A DNA stretch of 64,000 bases from Pyrocephalus nanus (taxonomy: Eukaryota; Chordata; Aves; Passeriformes; Tyrannidae), in NCBI GenBank assembly GCA_038380795.1, contig CM076259.1, forward strand, positions 69,903,741 to 69,967,740. The letters are read 5' to 3'. The notes below the pieces were generated by a model. The model was not told the origin of the DNA, made no database searches, and worked only from the letters and a program-made list of their open reading frames with translations. Both the position numbers and the translations under genes were made by a program. Positions within the stretch are counted from its first letter, which is position 1. Each line of letters starts with the position of its first letter. Below, one piece after another: positions 1-13,199 of this stretch.

Positions 1-824
1 CTGACCAAAACAAAACGACTAATTGAAATGGAGCCAAGTCAACAGATGAAAACTGCAAGAATACTGGCAGAAATAGCACCCAACCTTCCTAGGTTTGACA
101 ATAGAAATAATGTTAACTGCTATGCAAATTTTGCCATGAAACTGTTGTTTATTCTACAGACTTTTATGCAATTCATGAAGGCAGCAGATGGTAACCATTG
201 TTAAAGCTCTTGAAAACCTAACTGGGAATATTAAAACCTGGACTCAGTAAATGCACTGACTTCTGGGTTTATTAATTTGTTTGTTGCTCCAAACACTTAT
301 TTTCAAGTGGCACACATAAACAGATCTTGGAGTAACAGAGACAGTATCACACATTTACTGTAATTATTGATTGGCATGTTAATGTATTTTAGGAAGAAAA
401 ACCAGAAGAAATTATAACCTACCTCAAACAATTGTGTGACATTTGAGAAAGGCTTATTCTCCCACCTACATATTTTCTCGATGGCCCATTTCATAATACA
501 AATTCACTTCTCTGTCTTGCTGATACACTCATTTGTAAGACTTTTGGAGCTATTAGAGGGGTAGTTCTTAAGCTAGTTATTTGGGAGGAGGACTAGAGAC
601 AAGTGTTGTTTGAGAAGTGCAAGGAGCTGGTATATAAACTGCATGCATCTCAGGATGTGTAAATGTTCGTTTATGATTTTCCTCCAAAGACTGACCATCA
701 CAGAGCAAGTGCCAAAAACACTATGTGCATCTCCTACGTACAACAGTTGGTGAAGTTATCTCAGTGATATATCTTTTAGAAACACTAATTCTAGAAATAT
801 TATTCATACCTAACAGCAAAAATA
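1..824. other. AT-rich non-coding stretch, nothing recognised
   Basis: No exon, RNA gene or identifiable repeat was seen on either strand. Reading frames are short and have no recognisable protein similarity. Confidence 0.5.
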
Positions 825-965
825 GGAGTTGGTCAGCTGGATTCAGCTGTCACAGTTGTGTCCCCTCACAACTTCTTGTGCACCCCTAGTTTGCTGTCTG
901 GTGGGTCAGAAATAGAAGCAGAAAAGTTCTTGACTCTGCAAGCACTGCTCAGCAGTAATGAAAAC
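825..965 (-). mobile_element. Fragment of avian ERV LTR (family A)
   Basis: The segment matches 5,475-5,615 piece by piece: a 'gtcagctg' block, 'tgtcccctc', 'cttcttgtgcac', and a 3' block with 'gcaagcactgctcagcagta'. These are U3 sequences of a widespread avian LTR family, called family A here. The more complete copy at 5,159-5,711 sets the minus orientation. Only about 140 bp survives, so this is an old truncated copy. The repeat-library name was not determined. Confidence 0.7.
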
Positions 966-1140
966 TTCCCTTACAAAGTACAGATTTCTTCAGTGTAAAA
1001 TTTAATTTATGTTCATAGTCTTGGTTTTCAAATTTTGCTTTTCTGCAGTCTATGATAGGGGATAATTATATTTAAAGAGAGAATCCCAGTTTAGAGGAAA
1101 TGCACATTTGATTATTTCTATGTTTAATGAATTTCCAAAT

Positions 1141-1174
1141 ACAAAATAAACAAAACAAAACAAACAAACAAACA
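1141..1174. repeat. (CAAA/CAAAA)n low-complexity run
   Basis: A short A/C-rich tandem run of CAAAA and CAAA units. It may be the decayed poly(A) tail of an old insertion. Confidence 0.85.
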
Positions 1175-1631
1175 CTTTAATGTAGTTTTACATACAAACT
1201 TATAAAAATACCCTTCATAGATGCATGAATCTGTGGCAGCCCTGTCACTCTTGGGCAGTTGGGTCCATCATGATAAATTTTTCTCTATCATTTAAGTATA
1301 TCTATATTTATATTTCTTGATTATCAGACTTTTTAAATTAGCTAACTCTCCCTTGGATGGATCCCGAAAAATGTATTACATGGAATTAATCAGTATCCTA
1401 TTCTGTATTTTCTCATATGGGAAGATTGTTAGATTGCATAGTGATCCTTATACAGTCTGATAGTGCAATTTTTCTTACACTGAAAAAGAATTCAATGCAT
1501 AGTGGAAGGCACAAAAAAAGCAGGGCAGCTTCACTTTTAGATTTCTACCCATAAAGCTTCAGCTAGATATTATATCTTACCCTTATGCTTCAAGGTTCCC
1601 CAGGTTACATTACACATCTCATAAAAATGTC

Positions 1632-1655
1632 TTTTTTTTTTTTTTTTTTTTTTTT
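1632..1655. repeat. Poly(T) run, 24 bp
   Basis: An uninterrupted run of 24 T residues. No recognisable retroelement body adjoins it. Confidence 0.95.
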
Positions 1656-2529
1656 GGTGATCTCATTAGGTAACCCCACTATATAAGCTTTCCTGGAAAG
1701 TCTGTTTCATCTGCAGATAACAAGGGGAAAAAAATCTCCCTTCTAGTACATATTAAAAATAAATGAGTATGTAAACCAGGAAGAAAAAAGTGATATTCAA
1801 AATCCTCATGTTTCTTTGTTACTGCATTTTCACTGTCTCTCTCAATTCATGACACAGTACCTAGCATAACAGAGCATCAATGATGTGAGCTGTTGTGTGG
1901 TACCATAGTGAAACCTAACAATAGTTATAGAATTGATTTAAAAGTTCCTTAGTAGTACCTTAAGGAGTGCAATGTAACTCAAATTTCCTTAATAGAGATA
2001 CTGATATGCTACATTTTATCTGTATGTGGTTATTGTTTAGACTATTTTTAAGGCTTATAGATACTGAGAAGTGTAGTCTTAGAGATTAATAGCTAGATCC
2101 TATGTTAACATCACATGGTTTTCACCAGGGAACCATAAAACTTTGAGGAAGAGATTATAATGAGGTAGAGAGGTATTGTGGGCATTATTTACTGTATTCT
2201 AGGAGGTGTTATTACCAACCTTGCACATAAACAAAGATGTGCTCATTATTTTATTGTCTAGAAGAAATGGAATGTGTGTGAGAGGCTGATGCAGCTTGGG
2301 TGCTGCCAGAAGCAGCTGCGGGAGATTTAAATGGCCCCTATCAGAAGCATGGCAAGCAGAGTGGGCTAGCAGGGATTGAGAGGCCACTGCAGTGTGTGCA
2401 GCACTTCACACAGAAGGGTCTGTGAGAAGGGCCATGCACTCTGCTTGCCCATGGAAGTGCCAGAGGTCTCTGCTATAATGGTGGGCATTTGCCTCAGGGT
2501 TAAAACCAATGTTTCTACAGAGAAAGCTA

Positions 2530-2715
2530 CTGAGATGTCTGGAGATCAGGGAAGGTCCCAGAAAACTAGAATAAGGCTAATGTCATCCCCCACCTACAAG
2601 CAGGGCTTAAAGGAGGATCCAGGAAGTTATAGGCCCATCAGTCTCACTTCAGTTCCTGTGAAAGTTATGGAGTGAATACTCATGTGAACTGTCGGAAGTC
2701 AAATGAAGCATGAAT
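2530..2715 (+). mobile_element. CR1 LINE fragment, N-terminal part of reverse transcriptase
   Basis: The frame ending near 2,672 encodes 'KEDPGSYRPISLTSVPVKVME'-type sequence. This matches the conserved CR1 RT block usually seen as K-E-D-P-G-N-Y-R-P-V-S-L-T-S-V-P-G-K-V-M-E. The upstream residues correspond to the usual W-R-x-A-N-V-V-P-I-F-K-K-G block but are degraded. The match ends soon after a stop at the ME codon. Neither the RT catalytic core nor the 3' end follows, so this is a dead internal fragment. Confidence 0.85.
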
Positions 2716-5158
2716 GGTTGGGTGTGGAACAGTCTAATTTTTATTCATGGATAAGAATGCAAGTGAACTTTAATGCAGGCAAAAAAACACTATAATCTAA
2801 TTTAAAAACAAACCAAAACAATCAGTATCAATAGATATTATGATTTTGAATCAGTATGCTTGGTTGCTTCCAGATGCACTCTAATTCTGCTGTCCCCCTT
2901 GCCTTTCTTTTACAGCTGTCTCACCACTCCATGTCATTATATGTGCTGGTGACATTTGAAAAATTTCCCTTTCTTTGTACACAGTCCTCTGGTGAAGACT
3001 GAGTCTTCATTAATACAACACAATGAATTACATGCTTCATCCCTCTGTGAAAGCAAGGCACTACCAAAGTTCCATGTTCTGTTCTCCCATGCATAAACCA
3101 AAATCTAGTTCATTGCTTAGCTAGTTTTGAGTGATTTCTAACCTTAGACATTCCCATAAATTTGTTAACCTTAGACTACCTCCTGAATTTGTTCAATATT
3201 CAGTTAAACAATAGGTTAGAGGAATTAATAAGGTAATCTACTACTGTGTAAGAACTCAGGCTAAGCATGTTTTTTGAGAAAGCTTGTAGGTAAAGGAAGG
3301 CAAAATGATATTTTAGATGAATCAGTAATGTTCAGATGAACAAAAGCACTCCAGCTGTTCCTCTCAACATTTCAAATATTGTGTTACATTCAGCTGCCAT
3401 CCCATATTGTACAGAATAGAATAAATGCCTACTACTGGCCCATGCTCCTGGCAAATCTCGCAGATTGGTACAGCTCGTCATGGAGTATACTGCTCAGGAT
3501 TGCCATCCCAGTGTTATGTTTAGAGTTTAGATATGATATTGGAATTCAGTTGCAGCTTTATGCAAGCCTAGTAGCAAAGGCTTGAAGGAAAAGTCACATG
3601 GTACTTCCTTTACAAGAAAAGCAGGAAGCCTGAAAGCATGATCCTACTTTTGGCATCTGGTAGAGAAATGCAAGATAATTGGAATGGAACTGATGGGTTC
3701 ATGTTTTGTTTTATTATGTTTGAGAAATATTTATCTCATAAAAGTACTTTCATGATGATCAGGGAGCATAACAGTGTGTTTCAAATAGCTGTTTCTATCT
3801 GTGCCTTGGATGAGTAGTCTCTCCAATCCTAGACAATAGCTTCTAAAGCCAGAGTGTCAAAGTTTTAATCTGAAGAAACTCAGGAGACATTGCCAAAAAG
3901 TCATTATTACACTGTGAAGTGTGAGAAAGTATTTAAGAATTTCTCTTATGCCACTGCTCTGTGCTACATGCAATCTGCCTAAGAGTGAGAGGTGGCAGAA
4001 GTTGCTGGGAGAGCTGTAGCGTGGGAATGGGTAGCAAAGAGAGAGCAGCACATGAAATCCACACTACTGTGACAAAACTTCACAACCGCAATGTACAAGT
4101 CAAGTGTCAGTGTAGGAGAAAGCAAGCAACCAGCTGGCCTCAGAACTGCCTCACCAAAGAAGACTGTTAACGATAGATATATTTTAGGAACTAAGTATGT
4201 TTGGTTACCTTGTCTGTCTATCTTTTAATATTTTCCTTTACTGAATACTGTTTGCTTGTATAACTGAATTCTGTTTGCAGTAGGAGGAAACTGAGCTTCA
4301 CATGTAGTTTAATCCTCTGATGTCTTTGGGTGGAGTCTTGAAACAGTGCTCTAACAGCTGTCCAAATTACATGAACGTTGTCCTGCTTGCTGAAGGGCAG
4401 AAAGGTTACAGTTACTTAGTATGCAAAAAAAAAGGGTGGCGCTCACTTTTTTCTGTTCTATTTATTAGACGTCGTACTATAAAGACAAAGTAGAGGGTGG
4501 AAAAAAGGAGCATAATATTGTTAATCTATAGTAATAAAATTCCTTTAGAAATATTCCCAAAGATCCTTTTATTAATAATCTATTAGAAAAAAATTATTCA
4601 TTGTGTAAACTACGGATTGTCAGAGATGTGAAAAGAATGGAGCAAGGTATAAATTAAAAATAATTTTCAAATAAAAATATTATGTTAATTAAATGAGAAA
4701 CTTAATACTGTCAGCAACTGCTTGTTCCCTATTGTTGTAGGAAATTACAGTAGTGATTGCAACTGAAAGAGCAAGATGCTGTAAATGAGAAGACACACAG
4801 GTGGTGAAATGATTAATGTTGGATCTAAACTGTACAGGTGTCTGGCACTTCTTGAAATGTCCAGGAAATAAATGGGATATTTATTCTACCTGACAGGAAG
4901 AGGAAAAGTGTGTATTTGATTCTCCATCTCAACAAATGAAGTGCTGAGTGAACTGTTCTGTTGATTTATTATAGTTGTATCAGCTAACACTCTTATTGAA
5001 AAATTTCCCTTGGTATTTTCTGTATGAGTCACTATTTCAAGTATTAACTCTCTAACCATGAACATTAAAATTTAAAATACACTGCATTCAATCTGGTAAA
5101 CCAGATGGACATGAGACTTCTGATACAGCTAATACTGCTTTTTCTCTCTTCCTCACAT
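2716..5158. other. Non-coding stretch, nothing recognised
   Basis: No exon, RNA gene or identifiable repeat was seen in about 2.4 kb. Short open frames near 3.4 kb and 4.0 kb have no recognisable similarity and are treated as chance. Confidence 0.45.
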
Positions 5159-5289
5159 TGAAGTTTAAGTTCATCTGGCAACTAAATCCCATGTGTCCAT
5201 TCACCTACCTTCCCCCCCTCTCCCAAGCAGAACTGAGGAGAGAAGAGGAAGGATAAAACTGAGAAAACTCATGGGTTTAATAAAGACAG

Positions 5290-5295
5290 TTTAAT
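5290..5295 (-). promoter_or_regulatory. LTR poly(A) signal (ATTAAA)
   Basis: ATTAAA on the minus strand, followed by CTGTCTTTATT as in other copies of this LTR family. It is about 140 bp downstream of the TATA box and sets the transcription direction of the LTR. Confidence 0.55.
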
Positions 5296-5429
5296 GGCTA
5301 AAGCAAAAGGCACATACACAAGCAAAGCAGAACAAGAAATTCATTTACCACTTCCCATGGACAGGCAGGTGTTCAGTCATCTCAAGGACAGAAGGGCTCC
5401 AAATACCTCCCTTTCCTTCTTCCCCCAGC

Positions 5430-5435
5430 TTTATA
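5430..5435 (-). promoter_or_regulatory. LTR TATA box
   Basis: TATAAA on the minus strand within the family A LTR. It is about 280 bp from the U3 start, in the position expected for the core promoter of this family. Confidence 0.65.
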
Positions 5436-5711
5436 TGCTGAACATGATGCTATATGGTATGGAATATACATTTGGTCAATTGGAGTAAGCTGTCCCAGCT
5501 ATGTCCCCTCCCAGCTTCTTGTGCACTGCAAGTCTCCTGTCTGGCTGGCTGATATGAGAAGCAGAAAAGGCCTTGGCTCTGTATAAGCACTGCTCAGCAA
5601 TAACAAAATTATCTTTTTGTTATTGACATTGTTGTCAGCACAAATACAAAATATAGCCCCATACTAGCTAATATGAAGAAAATAAGCTCTACCCCAGACA
5701 AACTCAGTACA

Positions 5712-8264
5712 TATGTAAAGCAAAATAAACTACCAAAACCTGCACATTTTCTTATAATTTATTTTTTGTAATAATTTGATTTAGAGGATCTTTATCTTGT
5801 TCCCGTGCTCTATATGTTCGTTGCACCAATATATATTTAGATTTTGGTACAGATCATAGTCCTTTTCCAATGACTTATCCATGTGACCAGTTCTGCTTCT
5901 GGAACTGTTTAACGAAAAATGATCTGGAGCTCAGCCACTTGGATATTCCACTATGGGAAGCTAATCTCACTCACACTTTCTAAAAATTTCCTGTGCTTGG
6001 GAAAAATTGTTTCAGTTCTTGGTTTTAAGATTCCATTTTTGAAAAACAAACAAACAAAAAACTATCACGAAGTCCTTATCTGATGTACAGCTGCTTAAAA
6101 TTTCACTGAGAAATAAGATACTTTGGAGACGTAGAAATAGTTTAAACCTGCCATCCATTCATAGCATTGTAGCCTCAAAAAACTTATTTATTTCCGGTTT
6201 TGTATTCAGCAACATATAAAATAATTTTTTAAAGAATATTGTTACTTAAAAATAAATGCAAATCTTGTAATAATTCATGAACCTGGTCTGAGATTTCAGC
6301 AAATGTATTTGTTATTTGCCTGCTTAGTAGACAAATATTGCTGACTATTAGTATTTCAAACAAAAGATATTTGTATATAATTTTTTTTTTAATAAGGCAT
6401 CTTTTTGCATAAATCTTTACCACAGAGGGTAATACAGAGTGTCAAGAGCCCATTTGTGCATTCCTGGAGATTTTCTTTCTATTCACGTTCTGTTAATTTC
6501 TGGAAAGGAAGGAAGGACGGAATGAAGGAAGGAATGAATGAAGGAAGGAAGGAAGGAAAGATAATTAGGATTTTACTCAGAAAGATATGTTCTGTACTTT
6601 GTTCTAGATCCACCAGACCTTTTGGCATAAAGTTGTTAAAGTGTTTCATTCTGACAGTTTGATATTAAAAAGGGGGAAAAAAAAGGGAAAAAAAGAGACA
6701 TTAAAAAGAAAGTTTGTTTTATCAAGCAGAGTAATTGAGTAATTGATTATAGACATATTTGATGAAATAGATATGTTCATGAAAAACAGTATTTTAATGC
6801 AATCAACATTTTTGAAGGGAAAACTATTTCCACTCAGACACTTTAAATTATTTTTTTTCTAATATTTTATACTACTTGTGAACTATTTTTCAGTGTATAA
6901 TGGTTTCTATATTTGCCAATATAGCTACTGCAGTGTCTAGATATTATTTTTTCTATATTCTGCATGGAAATAAGCCTATACTTGATAATCCTAATTAATT
7001 TTAATGTTTGTAAAAGAATCTCTACCACTGCTCAATTTTTGAATTACCATGTCACGTATTCCTTGTTTAGAGCAGTCCTGTGAAATATCTGTTAGTGTCA
7101 TTTATTCATAAGGATGATGAAATTGTCATCCTGTTATAAAATTATATAATCTATAAGTAGGAAGCTCCTCACAACATTGCTGTTGCTAGTCTGATTAAGT
7201 CTTGTCATTAAAGACCTTTAAATATAATGATTGACAAAGTAAACCTGTTGTGAGAAAACGACAGATGCCAACAGGATTTTCAATTAATATCACTGCAAAA
7301 GTTTGTTGCACAATCCTTTCCAGAACTGTCTATCCCTGGCTTTGATATTTGATATTGGTCCCCTTCCATTACTTTATCCCCCAATAACCACACTCACCTC
7401 AATACTCTTATGCCCCACTTTTCTATTGACAGTTATCCTAGTTGCTTGCTGTTAATGACAAAGTTAACCGAATAGTCTACCTCCCTCTGACTTCTTCCAG
7501 TCTCCCTTCTATCTCCTTCCACTGAGCAGATGGTTTCACTATAGCTTTGCCTAACATTTTCAGCTTAAAACCCAAACATTCCAGAAAACAAAAAAATCTA
7601 AGTTTTTAGCAGCGAAACTAAAGAATTTATTCCTCTGTTTTGTGCTGCTTTGCACCATGAAATCAGTGAAGAAAAAGGAAAAAAAAAAAAAAGAAAAAAA
7701 CAGACAATAATCTCTTTTTCTTTCCTCCCCCCCTTTTTTTTCCACTGATTTCACTATGCAAAAAATCACACAAAAAAAGAGAGAAATATATTTATATGTA
7801 TATTTCATTGAGTTTTGATTGAACTCATAGTCATAGACCTTTTTTTTTAGAAGTTTTCCTTCTGCATAATAGGAGGGGCCAATGTTTACCTCTTGAAACA
7901 AAAAGCAAGTGCAGTTTTCAGTAATGCTCAATACTTCTAAACTCTGTAGAAATACAATTTTATTATTATTAAATTAGTATATTAAGTACTAAACCAGATC
8001 CAAGTTCAGTCGCAGGCTTTCTGAGAGATTTAAGCGGTCACGTAGCCACGGATTCATTGCATCCAGCTTTACGCACTCATTATCCTTATAATTGTGATCT
8101 CAGTCTCCTCTCACAGCCCACGTAGAGAGACCAGCTCTTCTCAGAGGCATCAAATTGGCTTAGGAATTTTCTGTGGGTTTGTCAGAATTTCCAATGCATT
8201 CTCAAACCTTATTTTGACCTGCAATATGTGCTATTGGGCTGTATGTGGTACTCTTTATCTGAGT
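5712..8264. other. Non-coding; simple repeat and CpG-bearing patch
   Basis: No gene was recognised. It holds the GGAA-type simple repeat listed next. Poly(A)/poly(T)-rich stretches lie at about 7,670-7,745. A patch at about 8,000-8,115 has several CpGs, which is unusual for this AT-rich window (see findings). Confidence 0.45.
6502..6560. repeat. (GGAA)n / (GAAT)n simple repeat
   Basis: Tandem GGAAG/GAAT units, interrupted once by a 'gacgg' variant. Any coding potential across it is an artefact of the repeat. Confidence 0.9.
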
Positions 8265-8356
8265 AACAAACGCATGCTCTGTGCATTATTGTCATACTAA
8301 ATCCAAAGCACAGCTACTAGGAAGAAAATTAACTCTATTCCAGCTGAAACCAGGAT
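8265..8356 (-). mobile_element. 5' tip of an avian ERV LTR (family A)
   Basis: On the minus strand this reads TCCTGGTTTCAGCTGGAATA, then 'gagttaattttcttcctagtagctg' and 'tttggatttagtatgacaataatg'. That is the first ~90 bp of U3 of the family at 5,159-5,711. The match fades near 8,265. The sequence further along (8,000-8,264) is not the normal continuation, so the LTR is truncated or belongs to a divergent subfamily. Confidence 0.75.
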
Positions 8357-9109
8357 AATCTATTAGTCTTATGACATAAATTATAAGAGCATCTAGTTGT
8401 TGACAAGTTACTAATACAATTATTTAAGAGTGTTATTTCACAGTGATACTTCTGGAGGGCTACAGAAAATTAATGAGCTAATATTTTCTTTATATGAAAT
8501 ATTTAGATGTTCCTTAGTTTTTAAACCATTATTGCAAGATACTAGTTGCAAAATGACCAACATAAATATGATTAAATCTTAGTGCTGTTACCCACAGATA
8601 ACACCATGGGAAGTATAATCTCTCCATCATACATTTCTCTTCAGTGTTGTGTAGAATTTACTCTATCTGCTACAACTACAGACTTGATGGGACTGAGGTG
8701 CAAGCTCATGTAATTTTTTAATTATTCTTACATTTGAAATATTAGCTTGAGGAAACTGTAAAGGCTTGACAGCCAGGGACAGTAATTTACTTAATCACCC
8801 TCACAGTATTCAGCAAAGCTTGTCTTCTAGATAATAATAATAACAAAAAATTCATCTGTTAGAAAGCTGAATATTAGACATCAAAGACATGATCTGTAAC
8901 TTTAAACATTTTGATTTCTTATTTTTTTTAAGTTTCTGTGAGATGTCACATTATTTTGTGTGCTGGAGTGAAAGGTTTCAGCATAAGCAGAGCATAGATT
9001 TGAGTGTCATTGAATGTCATATGGTGTCATTCTCACCTTTCTAAACTAAGTAGTAATAATAAATAGTTATTTACTATTTGCATTAGTGTCCATAGGAAGA
9101 TTTCAGTCT
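8357..9109. other. AT-rich non-coding stretch
   Basis: Nothing recognised on either strand between the two LTR fragments. Confidence 0.5.
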
Positions 9110-9735
9110 GCAGGTGTGGCAGAGGGAACACCAAGATCAGAGGCCAAAAAAGAGGCAGTGCTCCATGACACAGGAGATAGTTACTGCAGCCCATGCAGAG
9201 CCTGAGCTAGAGGAGATTTTTTTTCCTGACAGGATTTGCAGCATGTGTGAGAACCCACTATGGAGCAGATATTTTTTCCTGAAGGACTGCAGCTCATGGA
9301 GAACCCACACTGCAGGAGGTGAAAAGTGTGAAGAGGAAGTAGCAACAGAGAGGAGCTGTTAAGTACTGACTATAATGCCCATTCCTTATCCCCCTGCAAT
9401 TCTCAAGGTGAGGACAGAAGAATCAAAAGTAAAGGAATGAAGCTGAGATTAGGAAAGAGTGAAGAACAGGTGTTCTAATTTTGTCTTTCGTTTGTTTGTT
9501 TGTTTTCCATGACCCAAATTAGTAATTCAGTTTTTATTTTAATTGGTAATAAATTACATTAATTTTACACAGGTAGAATCTATTTCACTTGCAATGTCAA
9601 ATTGGTGATCTCCCAATCTCAACCCATCTCAAACCACTAACTTTTCCTTCTCGTTTATCTCATTTTCTCCTGCTATTGTCCTAGGGGAAGGTGTGAGCAA
9701 GCAACTCGGCAGGCATTTGTGCAGATGGTCTGAAT
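9110..9735 (+). mobile_element. Diverged avian ERV LTR, truncated (family B)
   Basis: It shows the family B block order: repeated 'gaaggactgcagc.catgg.gaacccac' modules, 'gaagtgtgaagaggaagtagc', 'cccattccttatccccctg', then '...ttggtaataaatta' and 'ggtgatctcccaatctcaaccc'. The end includes 'tgtgagcaagcaactcggcaggca'. The same blocks occur in reverse orientation in 31,863-32,978. The 5' part of U3 is missing and the copy is strongly diverged. Boundaries are approximate. AATAAA at about 9,548 is the likely poly(A) signal in this orientation. Confidence 0.7.
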
Positions 9736-12700
9736 AATTTTCCCTCACAAGGTTTTATCTACATTTAGAAACTTTAAAGACACTTTTACTCATTTTTTCC
9801 TCTTCCATTTGTGTCCCACTTTTAGTTTTTAGCAAACATAAATAAGATGGTGAATAAACCCACCACCAATAGTACCAAAAGGAATGTCTTTCTAAGAATT
9901 TCCAGTTCTGATGAAGTTGAAAGAAAATGTGTTTTGCTTTGATCTGTCAAAGATATACATCCAATTTGGAATGCTTCATCTTACTGCTTGTGCATACAAA
10001 ATGAAAACAGCTTGCCTATAAAGTGCAAGAATAATAATACCTCAATAATATTGTAACCTCTGTGCTTAAAAACTAAAGTAGTTTACAACTTAGCCAAAGG
10101 TATTAACAAGTTATTAGGATCATAATTTTTGGAGCAGCATGTTTATGCCACTGTATTTGAGATGGCGTCAGCATTTCCATTATAAATAATTTAAGGATTT
10201 TTAACTCAGTAAGAGAAAAATCAGTAGTCTTACTTAATTTTAAAGTGATTATTATGCTCAGAGCATCTTCAAGGCTGAAAGGAGCATATGATAAAATTTA
10301 ACATTTTCCTCTAGGGACTTTAGTAAAGAAGCTAGACAGTCAGCTTTAACCAGGCAATTTACTTTGAATGTAAAGTTTGTTTAAATGTGTAGTTATGTGC
10401 CAGGATAGGGTGATTTTGGGATGAATTCCTAGAACAGACACTGCAGTGACTACCACTGTTTGTCAAACAATGAGTGATAAGAGTGATGTTACTGCAGAGG
10501 ACAAGAAAGATATCATAGGAAGAAGATATTTTTTTGGTAACAGATTATCCTGGAATCATGGGTGTCCATTAGGGAGGAAAAAATATATCATTCCATGGCA
10601 CTAAAACAAATGAACAAAAACCTGAACCAAACAAACATTAATTTATTTGTATGCAGTCTTGCTGATTCTTTCTGAACTATGCACATGGCTGAAAGAGACA
10701 TCTAAAGAATTCCTGGATTGTTGCTCAGTTGGAGACGTGCTCAGCACAGTGCAGTAATGAGGTTGAAAACAATAACATCTGTTAACTCAGTCATGTCACT
10801 ACCATCATGCCAATGTTTTTCAGCATTCTCATCCATCTTTCTTAAAATCTGGAATCAAACTGGAAATAAACATCAGAAGAAAATGGAGAGTGAGTGGTTG
10901 TTAGGCAAGCAGGGTTGACCTCGGTCTATTTCTTAATAGCTAGGAATTTCTAAATGAGCTAGGAACTGGACATACTTTACTGTGGAGAGTTTCTTAAACA
11001 CAGAAGGTTCTGCTGTAGTCATCTGAGGTTCACTGATATGAACCCTGTATTTGATTCTAAAGCACAATTTTTTCATTTGCACTTTCTTTCATAAAAGCAT
11101 ATGTGCTGCAGCAGGATTAATGCTGTTGATTAATATGAGAACTTGATCATAACTGTTGAGAAACTAAGTGCTTTGAAGTGGAGGAGTTAAAGTCAGTCAA
11201 CTGCTACCCGTGTCATTAAAAAAACACACTGACTACATCACACTATTTCTGAGTTTTGTCTTGCCGTATTATTTTTTTCTTGTCCCTGCAATGCCCAGGA
11301 CAATGGTTACACAAAAACTGTGCATATAGTGCCCTCAAAGAGCAGCAAACATTTCAAGTAACCTTTGCATGAGGTAAATAATAGGCAAAAAATAGAAGAC
11401 ACATAGTGGCCGTATCTGGACTTCACAAAGCCTGAGTGATTACTACACTGTTCTACATTTCTTATGAGCAGTTTTATTTCAGGAAATATCAGATATTCTA
11501 GTTTTGTGTGCTTGGTTTGGAGCTTTTTCCCCTCTTTCCTAAAGAGACACTGCAAAATCCCATTTTTTAAAACAAAAAAATGTGTTTTGTGTTAAAGCAC
11601 AGTCAGTTTTGTCTATTTGGTATGTCCATATCACTTGAAGTGCTATTGTACCTAAACATTCAAACTATTCCAATCCATTGAAATTAGCATGATCAAATGG
11701 CTTTCATTTGCAGACTTGATGAAGAACTCATTAGATATCTTCAGGAAAACTTTTGCAAACCCTGTAAGATTTGAAGTGCCAAGTTCTTGCACATGTTGCA
11801 GGTGAACTCCCTGAGGAGCTAAAGGGGCTTATATCCCTTGAAGAGAAAGCCTTTAAGATTTTCTGTCTTTTTTCTCCCATAACAGCCTTCTGAAGGCCCT
11901 ACTGAGCCTTCAGAAATATTTGCTAAAACTGCTGTACTTTTTGATATATATGACTTTTGGGTATTCTGTCCCACCGTAGTGTTCACATTCTAAAAATATA
12001 TCATCCACAGAATTTGAAAATCTCTAACAACGTTTCTTGTTTGTGAACTAATCATGCAAGTCAGGGGTTTAGTTAAACACTGCTTTGGTATATGTAGAAA
12101 CATTCCTTTAATTTCTAATAGCAGTACATAGAACTGTGATTTAAGTATTGATTCACCTTCTAGGAAAGATTACATTATGAGAATGTTGTCAATTTGCCCA
12201 GTATGCAGACTGCTTTTAAGCTTGAAACGTAAATTTTAGTAATGTTCCATTTAATCTAATTGATAGTGAAACTGCCTATTCTACTCAAACTCGCAGACAT
12301 AGTTTTCTCCATTTCCAGAAGTATGTTCCCATTTAGTCTTGGCTTTACCAGCATGACAGCTAATTTGTAATAGTGCTCATTGCCTCTAACTTGACTTTGA
12401 TCATTACTGTTGATCCTTACATTTCTGGAGAAGGTTGGAAAAATAATCTAACAGAATTAAAAGAAAAAGGTACGTTTAATCAGTAGATGGCAGTAAGAGC
12501 TAGCAAGAAACCTGAACGCTCAGCTCAGACCTTTTGCACATTAATCATACATGCAGCAAATTCCACACAGCACAAACTGACAAAGATCTTGCGTTGCCAC
12601 AATCAATCTTTATTCACCACTAGATTACAGTGGTTAGATATACTTGATTGCCTCAGATCCAGGATAAAGCTTATAAAAAACTATATATGTAATCGGCTTA

Positions 12701-13176
12701 AATTTTTGCCATTGTATTTTAGATTATGTTTTTAGTTTAAACTGAGCTTTGGATGAAATTGGTTTATTCTTATCTCTGCTATGTGACCAGACAGTCCATC
12801 TGTCACCTCGACTGTGAAGTTGTAATTTTAATGTTTGGCTCTGTAAATGTTTAAAACGTCATTCTATTATTTACAAAGGGAAGTATAGAGCTAATAGACT
12901 GTAGCTGAAACAAGACTGTCTTAACTGACTTGTCTTTACTCCAAGACTTTTACAACTGTGTGTCTATATTATAAGATGAAATGGCATCAGAATGGTGAAG
13001 TAAATGCTCTATTGTACTGCAGGATCCATTTTGTACAGCTGTATTCTCTAGTCTCATTTTCTTTTTCAAAAAGTCACAATGTATCAAGGATCTTCACTTT
13101 GTTCCCTTTGGATAGTTAACAATGCAAATATTCTCCTAATATGCACTTGACAACAGAAACTGTATAGGTATATCTC

Positions 13177-13199
13177 AAAAAAAAAAAAAAAAAAAAAAA
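13177..13199. repeat. Poly(A) run, 23 bp
   Basis: An uninterrupted run of A, followed by G3A7. No retroelement body was recognised next to it. Confidence 0.95.

Larger units (their letters stand above)
966..2529. other. Non-coding; A/T homopolymers and a GC-richer patch
   Basis: No gene was recognised. It contains a CAAA-rich run and a 24-T run (listed separately). At about 2,250-2,500 there is a GC-richer, stop-poor patch that I cannot assign. It lies directly upstream of the CR1 fragment and may be diverged repeat. Confidence 0.45.
5159..5711 (-). mobile_element. Nearly complete solo LTR of avian ERV family A
   Basis: On the minus strand the element begins TGTACTGAG..., with U3 corresponding to the family's TGTCCTGGTTTCAGCTGGGAT-type start. 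It then has the 'aagcactgctcagca' and 'gtcccctcccagcttcttg' blocks, a TATA box at 5,430-5,435, and ATTAAA-CTGTCTTTATT at about 5,283-5,295. It ends near '...GTTGCCAGATGAACTTAAACTTCA', which aligns with the family's GTTGCCGGCTGGGGTTAAACCACGACA end. No internal ERV sequence flanks it, so it looks like a solo LTR left by LTR-LTR recombination. A clean target-site duplication was not found. Confidence 0.8.

Noticed and set aside
7560..7931. 123-codon minus-strand frame rich in Phe, Lys and Ser
   Set aside because: Composition is driven by A/T homopolymers, with no recognisable domain. Treated as chance.
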